Source: UBA9676 sp963730065 (GTDB lineage: Bacteria; Actinomycetota; Actinomycetes; Streptosporangiales; Streptosporangiaceae). Taken from it: a DNA stretch of 64,000 bases. The stretch covers positions 620,001 to 684,000 of the forward strand of contig CAVSQL010000020.1 in the NCBI GenBank assembly GCA_963730065.1, written 5' to 3'. Below are positions 9,114-17,478 of this stretch, piece after piece. The notes beneath the pieces were generated by a model. The model was not told the origin of the DNA. It saw nothing but the letters and a program-made list of their open reading frames with translations, and ran no database searches. The position numbers and the translations under genes were made by a program. Every line of letters starts with the position of its first letter. Positions within the stretch are counted from its first letter, which is position 1.

Positions 9114-9301
9114 TCAGCCGGGAAGCTCTGATTCGATGATCTTCTGCTCTAGTGCATCCAGGTCGTGGGCGATGATGACATGCAGTGCGGTCGGCTCGGA
9201 TGTTCCGTCGCCGTCCACACCAGCCCGTCGCGCTCGATCTGCCACCGCAGGCCGTACTTTGCCAAGATCTGCTCCAGGCGCGAGGGCTCGCGCTCGATCA
9301 T
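9114..9301 (-). pseudogene. Small AICE-type ORF, frameshifted
   Basis: Read in one frame it begins MIEREPSRLEQILAKYGLRW..WTATEHPS, then continues in the neighbouring frame as TALHVIIAHDLDALEQKIIE. Joined, this gives one sensible ~62-residue protein of the same plan as the intact small protein at 18889-19092 (amphipathic N-terminus, LRWQIER versus DWQIWVVNR, acidic C-terminal helix). The shift lies near 9200. A purine-rich ribosome site precedes the ATG at 9301. It is divergent from the GntR gene at 9419. Confidence 0.55.
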
Positions 9302-9356
9302 GGTCCTGTCTCCCTCGGGTATGCACCATGACAAGCCCTCAAGCATAGCGATACAA

Positions 9357-9402
9357 CTAGAGACGGTACGAGATGTCTAAGTACGTAGGAGCCGGTCTCT
9401 AG
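9357..9402. promoter_or_regulatory. Inverted repeat between the small ORF and GntR gene
   Basis: CTAGAGAC at 9357-9364 and GTCTCTAG at 9395-9402 form a perfect 8-bp inverted repeat in the divergent promoter region. It is a likely operator of the adjacent GntR protein. The equivalent region at 18833-18885 also carries repeated CTAG cores. Confidence 0.5.
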
Positions 9403-9418
9403 CCATTACGGTCATGAC

Positions 9419-9646
9419 GTGCCCAAGATCGACCCCACCGGCCCCGTGCCGCCCTACCTCCAGGTCGCGGAGATCATCCGCAATCAGATCCGCTCGGGCA
9501 AGCTGCCCACCGGCAGCCGGATCACCGAGGCGGAGATCACCGAGACCTATGAGGTGGCGCGCTCAACCGCGCGTCGCACGCTGGCCGTACTCAGGGACGA
9601 GGGCCTGATCTACACAGTTCCGCAACGCGGGAGCTACGTCCGCTGA
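9419..9646 (+). CDS. Short GntR-family regulator (HTH only)
   Basis: 75 residues consisting only of the GntR winged helix-turn-helix (YLQVAEIIRNQIRSGKLPTG, then EITETYEVARSTARRTLAVL and the wing GLIYTVPQRGSYV). It has no effector domain. Stand-alone GntR proteins of this size are common in AICEs, where KorSA-like members repress transfer and replication genes. Divergent from a small ORF across an inverted repeat; the same arrangement recurs at 18588-19092. Confidence 0.82.
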   Translation: MPKIDPTGPVPPYLQVAEIIRNQIRSGKLPTGSRITEAEITETYEVARSTARRTLAVLRDEGLIYTVPQRGSYVR

Positions 9647-9978
9647 GGGCACCTGGGCAGCCTCGACCTTCCCGCACTATCAGCTTGGGAATCTGAACGA
9701 AACACGTCGTCATCGGATCTGACCTGCCAATTTGTGCGCCCGGTGGTGGCCGCTCTGCGCCGCTTTTGACCGTGGTTAATGGCACGCCAATGGCACGATG
9801 ATCTTGCCAATCGTCGGGCGGCTGCTTTCAAGGTCGCCTTGCCCCTCTGGCCCGCCTGCTCCGACTCGGCGTCGGCTGCACTCAGGCGGCGGGGTCTAGG
9901 AGGGTGCCCCGCCGCCCCGGTTCGCAGTTCGTTCTCGCAGCTGCCCTCCCCCTTGGCCGTGGCCGCTGTGTCGGCCCT
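9647..9978. other. Intergenic stretch, nothing recognised
   Basis: No supported gene, hairpin or repeat was seen between the GntR gene and the converging lipoprotein gene. Confidence 0.4.
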
Positions 9979-10626
9979 TCATCGCGAAAGCCTGATGCCG
10001 CCGAGGAAATTGCGGAAGGCGGTGCGGTCGGCGCGGTGGTCAGCGCCGGCCCCTGACGGGTTTTGGGATGCGAAGACGAAGGCGGTGCCGTCATGGATGG
10101 TGACCGCTGTCTCCACCAGGAAGCCGCTGCCTGCCGGGCATTGCATGCTGAGCAGCCGGGCGGGTGCGCCGCCGATCGTGATCGCCTGGTCGGTTTGCGG
10201 GACCGCCGGGCACGGATGGGCGGCGGCGGCGGCCCGGATGGTCGCTCTGGCGTAAGCTGCCAGGCTTTCCTTCGTTGGGGCCGCCAGCGCCCATGCCTGG
10301 ACGCCGCCCGGCCCGTAGAAGAGGTCAACGACGCTGTCTTCGCCGCCGGGGGCGCCCTTGCCGTTCCACTGCTGTGTGGCCTGCGCGCCGGGCAGCCAGC
10401 CCGCGGGCAGCGCCTCGGTGTAGCCGTAGTGCCGGGAGGTGAAGACGCGGGCCGCGGCGGACGTGCTTGCTACCGAGGCCTGCGAATGTGCGGGGGAAGC
10501 ACTTGACGCGCCGGTGGTGGCCGGCGACGCGCAGCCCGCCAGGACGGCGGCGGCGATGAGGAGCGCGAGGAGCGCTGGCCCTTCGCGGACCGGCCGGCGC
10601 TGGCCGTGGCCCATCTGCGGGGTCAT
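9979..10626 (-). CDS. Lipoprotein, paralogue of the neighbouring sigma-linked membrane protein
   Basis: 215 residues with an N-terminal signal and lipobox (AAAVLAGC), then a linker rich in Ala/Ser and a globular domain. The domain shares many blocks with the protein at 11019-11708: TSRHYGYTEALPA, QWNGKG, VQAWAL, AHPC, QAITIGGAPARL, CPAGSGFLVE. The two proteins therefore arose by duplication, one anchored by lipid and the other by a membrane helix. I chose the ATG at 10626; a much longer frame upstream lacks coding character. It lies downstream of the sigma factor gene pair after a 392-bp gap. Function unknown; an extracytoplasmic sensing role is inference. Confidence 0.75.
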   Translation of the reverse strand: MTPQMGHGQRRPVREGPALLALLIAAAVLAGCASPATTGASSASPAHSQASVASTSAAARVFTSRHYGYTEALPAGWLPGAQATQQWNGKGAPGGEDSVVDLFYGPGGVQAWALAAPTKESLAAYARATIRAAAAAHPCPAVPQTDQAITIGGAPARLLSMQCPAGSGFLVETAVTIHDGTAFVFASQNPSGAGADHRADRTAFRNFLGGIRLSR

Positions 10627-11018
10627 CGGGGCCGGTCCTCTGCTATCCAGGGGCCCTGCAGTTCGACCATCCGGCGGGTCGCGTAGTTCATCTCCGCTAC
10701 GGTCAGGCGGAGCCGGGTACCAAAGGCAGCGGAGCCGTTCGCGGCCGGACCAGGAGACCGACTTCTCTAGCCGCCGCCTGTTGATGGGGTTGACCGAGCT
10801 GGGGGCCGGGCTGGTGCTGGCTGCCGTGCTCGGTGGGTGCGGGCGGCCCGGGGGCTCGTTGCCTGCGGTTGGCTGTCTTGGGTACATCGTGATCCCCTCC
10901 GTGCTTGGCCAGGCTGTGGCCGGTTGCCTGCCTGGTTTTGGCAGCTGATGGGCGCAGCGGTGACCGCCTCGGGCGTCCCTAGCGGCGCGCGGGTGGCGTG
11001 GTCCCCGTTGGGGGGCCC
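10627..11018. other. Gap between the two paralogues
   Basis: No firm gene. On the plus strand near 10783-10945 a short frame reads MGLTELGAGLVLAAVLGGCG, which looks like a lipoprotein signal, followed by an early stop. It may be a remnant of another lipoprotein or chance. Confidence 0.35.
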
Positions 11019-11708
11019 TTACGGTGGAAGCCGGATGCCGGCCAGGAATGTGCGGAAGGCGGCGGCAGGCTGGCCGGCCCCGGTGGTCCCCGGCGCGGGC
11101 TGCGATGCGAACACGAACCCTGTGCCGTTGCGGACGGTGACCGCGATCTCCACCAGGAAACCGCTGCCTGCCGGGCAGATCATGCCCACCAGCCGGGCGG
11201 GTGCCCCGCCGATCGTGATCGCCTGGGTGGATTGCGGGGGCGAGCATGGATGTGCGGCGCGGGAGGCCCGGATGACCGTTGTCGTGTAGCCCGCCAGATT
11301 CTGCCTCGTCAACGTTGCGAGCGCCCAGGCCTGGACGCCGCGAGGTCCTGCGAAGAGGTCAACGACGGGTGTGTCGTAGCCTGGGCCGCCCCGCCCATTC
11401 CACTGGCGGGTGGCCTGGCTGACGAGCCGCCAGCGCGCGGGCAGCGCCTCGGTGTAGCCGTAGTGCCGGGAGGTGACCATGCGGGCCGCGGCCGGGCCAG
11501 TGTTTGGTGGCCCGTGCGCGTGGCCAAGCGCGCCGATGCCCACCGGGATGAGGACGGTGATCGCCGCCAGGGCCACGGCCCCGGCAGCGAGCTCGACCAC
11601 CCTTCGCCTGACCACCCGGCGGTGCACCGCCTCGGCGCTGACCCGGTGCGGTGGCTCGCCCGCGGCAGCGTCGAGCAGATCGCGCAGCTGCCTGTCCATC
11701 CCGTTCAC
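11019..11708 (-). CDS. Membrane-anchored protein next to ECF sigma factor (anti-sigma candidate)
   Basis: 229 residues: a short cytoplasmic N-terminus (MDRQLRDLLDAAAGEP..RVSAEAVHRRVVRRR), one membrane helix at about residues 38-62, and an extracytoplasmic domain homologous to the lipoprotein at 9979-10626. The start overlaps the sigma factor stop by ATGA, the usual sign of a sigma/anti-sigma pair. The N-terminus lacks the HxxxCxxC zinc motif of ZAS anti-sigma factors. Anti-sigma function is inferred from position and topology. Confidence 0.7.
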   Translation of the reverse strand: MNGMDRQLRDLLDAAAGEPPHRVSAEAVHRRVVRRRVVELAAGAVALAAITVLIPVGIGALGHAHGPPNTGPAAARMVTSRHYGYTEALPARWRLVSQATRQWNGRGGPGYDTPVVDLFAGPRGVQAWALATLTRQNLAGYTTTVIRASRAAHPCSPPQSTQAITIGGAPARLVGMICPAGSGFLVEIAVTVRNGTGFVFASQPAPGTTGAGQPAAAFRTFLAGIRLPP

Positions 11709-12217
11709 TGGGTCTCCCGATCCATCAACCCGGCCAGCCGGGGGTCCTCGCGCAACCTGGCCATCGCGTGCGCCAGCGTGGCCTTGACCGTCCCGACCGC
11801 GCAGTCCAGCACCTGCGCCACCTGCGCCTCGGACAGGTCGTCGAAGACCCGCAGCACCAGCACGGCCCGCTGCCGGGCGGTCAGCGACCTCAGCGCGCCC
11901 TGCACCGTGATGCGCATAGCCACCTCGGCCGCCAGATCCCCCACCGCCGGGCTGTCGGGCACGGCGTCAGTGGCCCGCTCGCCCCACCACCGCCGCCGGC
12001 GCCAGCTCGTCCAGCTGTTCACCATCGCGCGGCGGACATAGATCTCCGGGTCATCGCGCCGCCGGATCCGCTCCCACCGCGGCCACGACCGCACCAGCGC
12101 CGTCTGCACCAGGTCCTCGGCCAGCGCCCAGTCACCGGTCAGCAGCCACGCCGTCCGCTGCAGCGCCCGCTGGCGCGCCTCCACGAACTGCGCGAACCCC
12201 TCAGCCTCGGCGTCCAC
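11705..12217 (-). CDS. ECF sigma factor (SigE-like, actinobacterial SigE70 group)
   Basis: 170 residues with region 2 (FVEARQRALQRTAWLLTGDWALAEDLVQTALVRSWPRW) and region 4 (LTARQRAVLVLRVFDDLSEAQVAQVLDCAVGTVKATLAHAMARL). These are hallmarks of the small extracytoplasmic-function sigma factors of actinobacteria. It would direct RNA polymerase to its own operon, including the coupled membrane protein and perhaps the lipoprotein. Length is normal. Confidence 0.9.
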   Translation of the reverse strand: MDAEAEGFAQFVEARQRALQRTAWLLTGDWALAEDLVQTALVRSWPRWERIRRRDDPEIYVRRAMVNSWTSWRRRRWWGERATDAVPDSPAVGDLAAEVAMRITVQGALRSLTARQRAVLVLRVFDDLSEAQVAQVLDCAVGTVKATLAHAMARLREDPRLAGLMDRETQ

Positions 12218-13177
12218 AGCCCCCCTCCGGGCAGCTCGATGCCTCTACTGGTATGACTACCTGGCTACCGCCAAAGGTTTATCCCCACCGTGGACCAAAA
12301 TCCGCAGGCCGGAACAGCCCCCACGTTGTGGAAGCTCAGCGCAGCTCTCCGCACCGGGGAACCGGCGCGCGTGCTACTCTCTGCCGTTCCTCTTGCAGGC
12401 GCCACATCCTGGCGAGTGGGTGCCGGGTCTGGGCTGGCGAAGCCACCGCGCGGCGACACCCGCAGGGCGGCGGGAGGGGCAGGCGCTTACCCTGGCTGAG
12501 CTGCACGCGCTCACGGCTGCCTGCCCGGGCCCGTACCGCGATATCGTCCCGGTCCTGGCGCTGGCCGGGCTGCGCTGGGGCGAACTGGCTGGTCTGCAGG
12601 TCGGTGACCGGGTATCTGTGCCCGGTCCTGGCCTGCGGCTGAGCCGCGCCGTGCTGGCGAGCGAGGGCGGTGGCGCCCTGTATGTGGACACGCTGAAGAA
12701 CCACCGGGCCCGGACGGTGCCGCTGGTGGCCGAGCTGGTGCCGATCATCGACCGGTGGAGCGCGCGGAAGGAGCCGGAGGCCTGGCTGTTCGCTGCGCCA
12801 GCCGGCGGGCCGCTGCGGGAGTCGAACTGGAAGCGGTCGGTCGGCTGGCGGGCCGCCAGGGTGGCAGCCGGTGTGCCGGATGTGCGCGTTCACGATCTGC
12901 GCCACACCGCGGCATCGCTATGGCTGGCCGCAGGCGCGGACCCGAAGGTGGTGCAGCGAGTGCTGGGGCACGCCACCGCCGCGATGACAATGGACCTCTA
13001 CGGGCATTTGGTGGATGCCAGCTTGTGGCAGGCCGCCGGCTCGTCGGGGGCATCACGGGGGCATCTGAGCGACTGCAGGGGCGCATTCGAACGGAATCCG
13101 AACCGGGGCAGGATGCGAAAAATCCTTAGGAGCTGGGCTTTCGTGGTGGAGCCGCCTTGGGTGTCCAGCCGAGCCGA

Positions 13178-13218
13178 GCCGCCTACCGGATTCGAACCGG
13201 TGACTTACGCATTACGAG
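13178..13218 (-). repeat. Internal diverged tRNA-Thr-like attachment site
   Basis: Minus strand reads as the 3' half of a tRNA-Thr(CGU) (anticodon loop CTCGTAA, T-loop TTCGAAT, acceptor GGCGGC) but differs from the host tRNA in the T-stem. A broken acceptor remnant also lies at 13149-13161. It marks the junction between the two tandem elements. Confidence 0.7.
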
Positions 13219-13244
13219 AAGCCCGGCACGCCGCTCAGGCCCGT

Positions 13245-13268
13245 CTACCTGCACTGATAGCAGCACGC
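13245..13268. repeat. Shared att-arm repeat, second copy
   Basis: Identical over 24 bases to 1720-1743, at a similar distance from its att core. Likely an arm-type integrase site or remnant of a common element end. Confidence 0.6.
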
Positions 13269-13515
13269 CTGCCCCGGAATGCACTCAGCGCACGGCGCGC
13301 ACGGGATTCCCTGGCCACGACCCGGGCCACGACCGGGTCATCTCCTGGGTAACAGCCTGTTACTGGGCCGGGCGGCGCCTCTGATGGGCATTTAACCCCG
13401 TGTTGCGGATGCCATCTGCTTGCTGTAACGGCAACCTGCCGGTACCGGGTGGGTGGAGGAGTAAAGGACCAGCTGGTGCTGCGGCCGCCGGATCACCAGC
13501 GGGACAACGCCGGGT

Positions 13516-13794
13516 CTAGCGGCGCCGGTACGCGGCCGGGCGATGGCGGGTGTCGAGCACGATCACCACATGCTTGGCGTCATCGATCTCATACAGCACC
13601 CGCCAGTCGCGGCCGAGGCGGGCGCTGTAGATGCCGGTCAGCTCCGCGCCGAGCGGCTTGCCCACCCGGCGTGGATCTTCCAGGAGGGGCCCGGTGATGA
13701 ACTCGGCTGCCGCGCTGGCGACCTCGATGGGTAGCCGCTCGGCCAAGGACCGCCGGGCCGGGGGCGCGGTCCCCAGCTCGTAGCGGGCGGTCAT
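13516..13794 (-). CDS. RelE/ParE-superfamily toxin
   Basis: 92 residues with the RelE core: LAERLPIEVASAAAEFI, then LEDPRRVGKPL, IYSARLGRDWRVLYEIDDAKHVVIVLDTRHR. The RVLYEI strand and the terminal HR-rich end match RelE-type mRNA interferases that act on the ribosome. The start overlaps the antitoxin stop by four bases. The operon lies 298 bp inside the internal att site. Confidence 0.85.
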   Translation of the reverse strand: MTARYELGTAPPARRSLAERLPIEVASAAAEFITGPLLEDPRRVGKPLGAELTGIYSARLGRDWRVLYEIDDAKHVVIVLDTRHRPAAYRRR

Positions 13795-14048
13795 GAAGCC
13801 CGGCGCGTGCGCAGCAGGTCGAGTATGGCGTCGGTGCCGTAGACCACGTCACCTTCCTGCACGGCCTGCCTGGCCTCGGCCAGGGCCCGCAGGGCCTCTG
13901 GGTCTGCCCTCACCTCGGCTGTCTCCCGTAGCGCCAGGTAGGTCTCGACAGCGAGCACCACGGTCTGCTGGATGCTGCGGTGGTCTTCCTCAGCGGCCTC
14001 GCGCAGCTGTGCCTCAAGATGTGGATCGAGTCGTAGGGTCATTGCCAT
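13791..14048 (-). CDS. RelB-like antitoxin
   Basis: 85 residues, starting MAMTLRLDPHLEAQLREAAEEDHRSIQQTVVLAVETYL, a ribbon-helix-helix DNA-binding half, followed by an acidic C-terminal segment. Gene order and ATGA overlap with the RelE-like toxin make a standard type II pair. It should repress its own promoter, in the interval 14049-14242. Confidence 0.8.
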   Translation of the reverse strand: MAMTLRLDPHLEAQLREAAEEDHRSIQQTVVLAVETYLALRETAEVRADPEALRALAEARQAVQEGDVVYGTDAILDLLRTRRAS

Positions 14049-14242
14049 ACCGTTATGGTATCAAAGTGCACCAAAATGACGAACGAGTGCGCAGATGAAA
14101 AGCTTGGCCGCGGCAGCCGTGCGGAGAACACCCGACGGAAGACCGGCGCTTTCTTGTCAGCGATCCCCACAGCAGAACCTCATCGAGAACGTTGGGGATC
14201 ACGAACAGACGGTGCGCTGGTTGACGCCTTATCGTTATCTTC

Positions 14243-17200
14243 ATGCGGGGGTGCGGGGCATGCGGTGAGGACAATCCGGCGCGGGCCCGGTTCTGCCTGG
14301 CTTGCGGCCAACCGCTGGACGGCGAGCCGGATGTGGTACCGGAGCTGCGCCGGAGTGTCTCGATCATCTTCGCTGACTTGGTCGGCTCGACCATGCTCGG
14401 TGAATCCCTGGATGCTGAAGCGCTGCGGCATGTCACCGGTCGTTACTTCGAGACGATGCAGGCGGCCGTCGAAGGTCATGAGGGAACGGTCGAAAAGTTC
14501 ATCGGTGACGCGGTCGTCGCCCTGTTTGGGGTCCCGCGGGTTCGCGAGGATGATGCTCTTCGCGCGGTGCGTGCGGCTGCCGACATGCGCGCGTCGCTCC
14601 GCATCCTGAACGACGAACTGCGGCGCGATCTTGGTGTCACGCTGGAGATCCGGATCGGCGTTAACACCGGCGAGGTCATTGTAGGAAAGAGCCGCGCCGG
14701 TGGCTCGTCGGCGACCGGTGATGCGGTCAACGTAGCCGCGCGGCTGGAGCAGGTGGCCGGCCCGGGTGAGGTGCTGATCGGCGATAACACCTACCGGCTG
14801 GTCCGCGACGAGGTGAATGCCGAGCCGGTCGAGCCATTGAAACTGAAGGGCAAAGCTGGGGCGACCGCGGCTTGGCGGCTGGTCGACGTCACCGGGTCAG
14901 CGGGAACGGCACGGAGCGGGGCAACGAATCTGTTCGTCGGCCGCGACCTGCAGCTGCGGCTGCTGGACGATGCGTTCCGGCGGGTGGTGGGCGAATGCAC
15001 CTGCCTGCTGGTCACCATCCTTGGCGTCGCGGGCATGGGAAAGAGCCGACTGTCCGAAGAGTTCGCGGCAACGGTCACCGCGGCGACGGTGCTGACGGGG
15101 CGCTGCCTGTCTTACGGCCAAGGCGCAACCTACTGGCCGTTGCGCGAGGCTGTGCTCGGCGCCGTCGGCCTCACCGGCGACGAACCGGCCGACGCCGCCG
15201 CGGCGGCGTTCGCCGCCGCGATTGGCGACATTCCCGACACCGTGAACGTCGTCACGCGTTTGGCCGCGCTCGCCGGGTTCGACCGCGAAACGGCGATGCC
15301 CGAGGACGTGCCGTGGGCGGTGCGGGTGTTCCTCGAGCAGCTCGCTCGGCGGCAGCCGGTGCTGCTGGTGGTCGATGATCTGCACTGGGCACAACCCGGG
15401 CTGCTCGATGTTCTGGAACACATCGCCGACTGGAGCCGGGACTCACCGATCATGCTGGTCGGCCTGGCCCGCCCCGAGTTCTACGAAAGTCGGCCGAGCT
15501 GGGGAGGCGGGAAGCTTAACGCGACAGCTGTATTGCTGTCCGCACTGGACGAGGCCGCCACAATCAGCCTCGTGGACAAGCACGACCTGCCGGAGGCGGT
15601 GCGGCGCCGCATCGTCGATGCGGCCGGTGGCAACCCGCTGTTCGTCGAGCAGATGGTGGCGATGCTCGTTGACGAAGGCCACGCTGATCTCAAGGACGGC
15701 GTCGCCACCTGGATCGGCGGCCCGCCCGCCCACGTCCGATGGGCGATGCCCCCCTCGGTGTCCGCGCTCCTGGCCGCGCGCATCGACCGGCTGAACGAGG
15801 ACGAGCGCGCCATCGTGGGCTGCGCCGCCGTTATCGGAACGGTCTTCTACGCCGAAGCGATCTCCGTCCTCACGGGCACCCCGCTGCCTCAGGTACAGCA
15901 AGTGCTGGGGCAGCTTGTCCGCAAGGAACTGCTGCGGGCGACGGCAACAGACCTGCCGGGACTATCGGCGTACAGATTCCTGCACGTCCTGGTCCGCGAC
16001 GCAGCCTACGACGGACTCGCCAAGACCAGCCGCGCGTCTTGGCACGAGCGGCTGGCCGACTGGCTATCCGACCTTGACAGCGATGCTGTGCCAGACGAGA
16101 TCGTGGGCCACCACCTCGCGTCAGCCTGGGAATATCGTGCGCAGCTCGGCCCCGCCACCAGCGACGTCCGCGAACTGGGCGGCCGGGCGGCTCGGAAACT
16201 GGCAGCGGGGGCCCAGCGACTCCAGTTGTCCGACGTTGCGGCGGCGGCATCGCTGCTGGAGCGGGCTGTCGGCATGCTCGAGCCGGATGACCCTTACCGG
16301 GTGGAATGCTTGCTGAGCCTCACCACGCAGCGGCAAGAGCTTGGCGAAATCGACCTTGCGCAGGAAGCACTGCAGTTGGCGGTGGGCGCCACGGATCCGC
16401 GGCAGGCCGTTCTGGCTCAGGTTCTGATGTGCCGGCAGAGCAGCCTCACCGCCGACTTCCATACCGGAGACACCGAGGAGATCCTCCGGGAGGCGGCAGG
16501 CCGCTTCCGCGCGTGGGGCGATGAGCGTGGTCTCGCGCAGGTCTACCTCGTCCAAGGCGACCTGGCCGCGTTCCGCGGATACCCGGCCCGCAGCGCAGAG
16601 CTACTTGGACAAGCGCTCAAGCATGGCGAAGCTGCCGGCGATGCGGGCTGCATCGCGCGGGCCCGCAGCTTGCTGGGGGTCACCCTGCTCTTCGGCCCAA
16701 CCCCTGCAGAGGAGGCAATCGCCCTGCTTGACCAGATGGTGGCCTCCTCCGGCAACGACCCCCGCGTCCGGGCCGAGGCCGAGCAGGTGACCTGCGTCAT
16801 GCACGCCATGTGCGGACGGTTCGACAAAGCACGGACAATTGGCACCGATGCCCGCGAGCACCTCGCTGAGGTCGGGCACGGGCTGTTCCTGGCAAATCTT
16901 GCGCAGAGCACCGGTCATGTTGAGGAACTCGCGAGTGATCTGGACGCCGCCGAAGCCGAGTACGCCCGGTCCTGCGCCGATCTCGAAGCGCTGGGGGAAA
17001 GCGGCTATCTCTCGACTGTCGCGGGCCTGCATGCCCGGCTGCTCGCACGGCTCGGACGAACCGCACAGGCTGAGATGGCGCTGGAGCTTGCCCGCCGGCA
17101 CGGATCCCCCGATGACGTCGCGACGCAATCACTGGTGCGGCAAACCGAAGGGCTCCTCGCAGCGGCCGCGGGCGAGGCCGATCTCGCCCGCGCGGCCATC

Positions 17201-17413
17201 GCTGACGCGGTCCAACGTGAGCCAAAGGACGAACAGCCCGATGCCGTCGGCCAGGCCTACCTCACCGCTGCCGATGTGGAGAGGATACTCGGCAGCATCT
17301 CCCGGGAAAGGGAGCACTTGACCGCGGCGCGGCCGCTGTTCGAGGCGAAGGGCAACCTCGTAGAGGTACACAAGGTGACCAGCCGCCTGCGCGATCTCAC
17401 CGCCGATGGCTGA
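14243..17413 (+). CDS. Adenylate/guanylate cyclase-AAA ATPase-TPR signalling protein
   Basis: A 1056-residue multidomain protein. A zinc ribbon at residues 4-21 (CGAC, then CLAC) is followed by a class III cyclase domain at about 35-210 (SIIFADLVGSTMLGE with the metal Asp, FIGDAVVALFGVPR, RIGVNTGEVIVGK), then an ATPase module with Walker A GVAGMGKSRL near residue 260 and Walker B-like LLVVDDLHWAQ, and a long C-terminal TPR-like array. This architecture is common in actinobacteria and rhizobia and is thought to couple protein-protein sensing to cNMP synthesis. No LuxR domain is present at the end. It stands alone and is divergent from the RelBE operon. Confidence 0.88.
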   Translation: MRGCGACGEDNPARARFCLACGQPLDGEPDVVPELRRSVSIIFADLVGSTMLGESLDAEALRHVTGRYFETMQAAVEGHEGTVEKFIGDAVVALFGVPRVREDDALRAVRAAADMRASLRILNDELRRDLGVTLEIRIGVNTGEVIVGKSRAGGSSATGDAVNVAARLEQVAGPGEVLIGDNTYRLVRDEVNAEPVEPLKLKGKAGATAAWRLVDVTGSAGTARSGATNLFVGRDLQLRLLDDAFRRVVGECTCLLVTILGVAGMGKSRLSEEFAATVTAATVLTGRCLSYGQGATYWPLREAVLGAVGLTGDEPADAAAAAFAAAIGDIPDTVNVVTRLAALAGFDRETAMPEDVPWAVRVFLEQLARRQPVLLVVDDLHWAQPGLLDVLEHIADWSRDSPIMLVGLARPEFYESRPSWGGGKLNATAVLLSALDEAATISLVDKHDLPEAVRRRIVDAAGGNPLFVEQMVAMLVDEGHADLKDGVATWIGGPPAHVRWAMPPSVSALLAARIDRLNEDERAIVGCAAVIGTVFYAEAISVLTGTPLPQVQQVLGQLVRKELLRATATDLPGLSAYRFLHVLVRDAAYDGLAKTSRASWHERLADWLSDLDSDAVPDEIVGHHLASAWEYRAQLGPATSDVRELGGRAARKLAAGAQRLQLSDVAAAASLLERAVGMLEPDDPYRVECLLSLTTQRQELGEIDLAQEALQLAVGATDPRQAVLAQVLMCRQSSLTADFHTGDTEEILREAAGRFRAWGDERGLAQVYLVQGDLAAFRGYPARSAELLGQALKHGEAAGDAGCIARARSLLGVTLLFGPTPAEEAIALLDQMVASSGNDPRVRAEAEQVTCVMHAMCGRFDKARTIGTDAREHLAEVGHGLFLANLAQSTGHVEELASDLDAAEAEYARSCADLEALGESGYLSTVAGLHARLLARLGRTAQAEMALELARRHGSPDDVATQSLVRQTEGLLAAAAGEADLARAAIADAVQREPKDEQPDAVGQAYLTAADVERILGSISREREHLTAARPLFEAKGNLVEVHKVTSRLRDLTADG

Positions 17414-17478
17414 CCCTCTAGCCATTCAGCAGCAGGGACAATTCACTCCCACGTCCAATAAGCTCCACCGCTCAGCTA

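Larger units (their letters stand above)
12393..13352 (+). pseudogene. Tyrosine integrase, N-terminally truncated
   Basis: The catalytic domain of a phage-type tyrosine recombinase is present: first Arg in LAGLRWGELAGL, Lys region LKNHRARTVPL, then HDLRHTAASLWLAAG and VLGHATAAMTMDLYGHL with the nucleophile Tyr. The arm-binding and core-binding domains (about 170 residues) are missing, so it should not work alone. After the catalytic domain the frame runs through the tRNA-like att site (residues TGFEPVTYALREA are read from it), which shows the gene ends at the site it once used. It marks the right end of the left element. Confidence 0.75.

Noticed and set aside
10439..10948. Plus-strand lipoprotein gene between the sigma-linked paralogues
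   Set aside because: A lipobox-like stretch exists, but the frame is opposite the lipoprotein gene and ends soon after; kept only as a note in the gap entry.
13157..13384. 75-codon frame reading through the internal att site
   Set aside because: Again tRNA sequence translated (AAYRIRTGDLRITRSPA); no protein domain.
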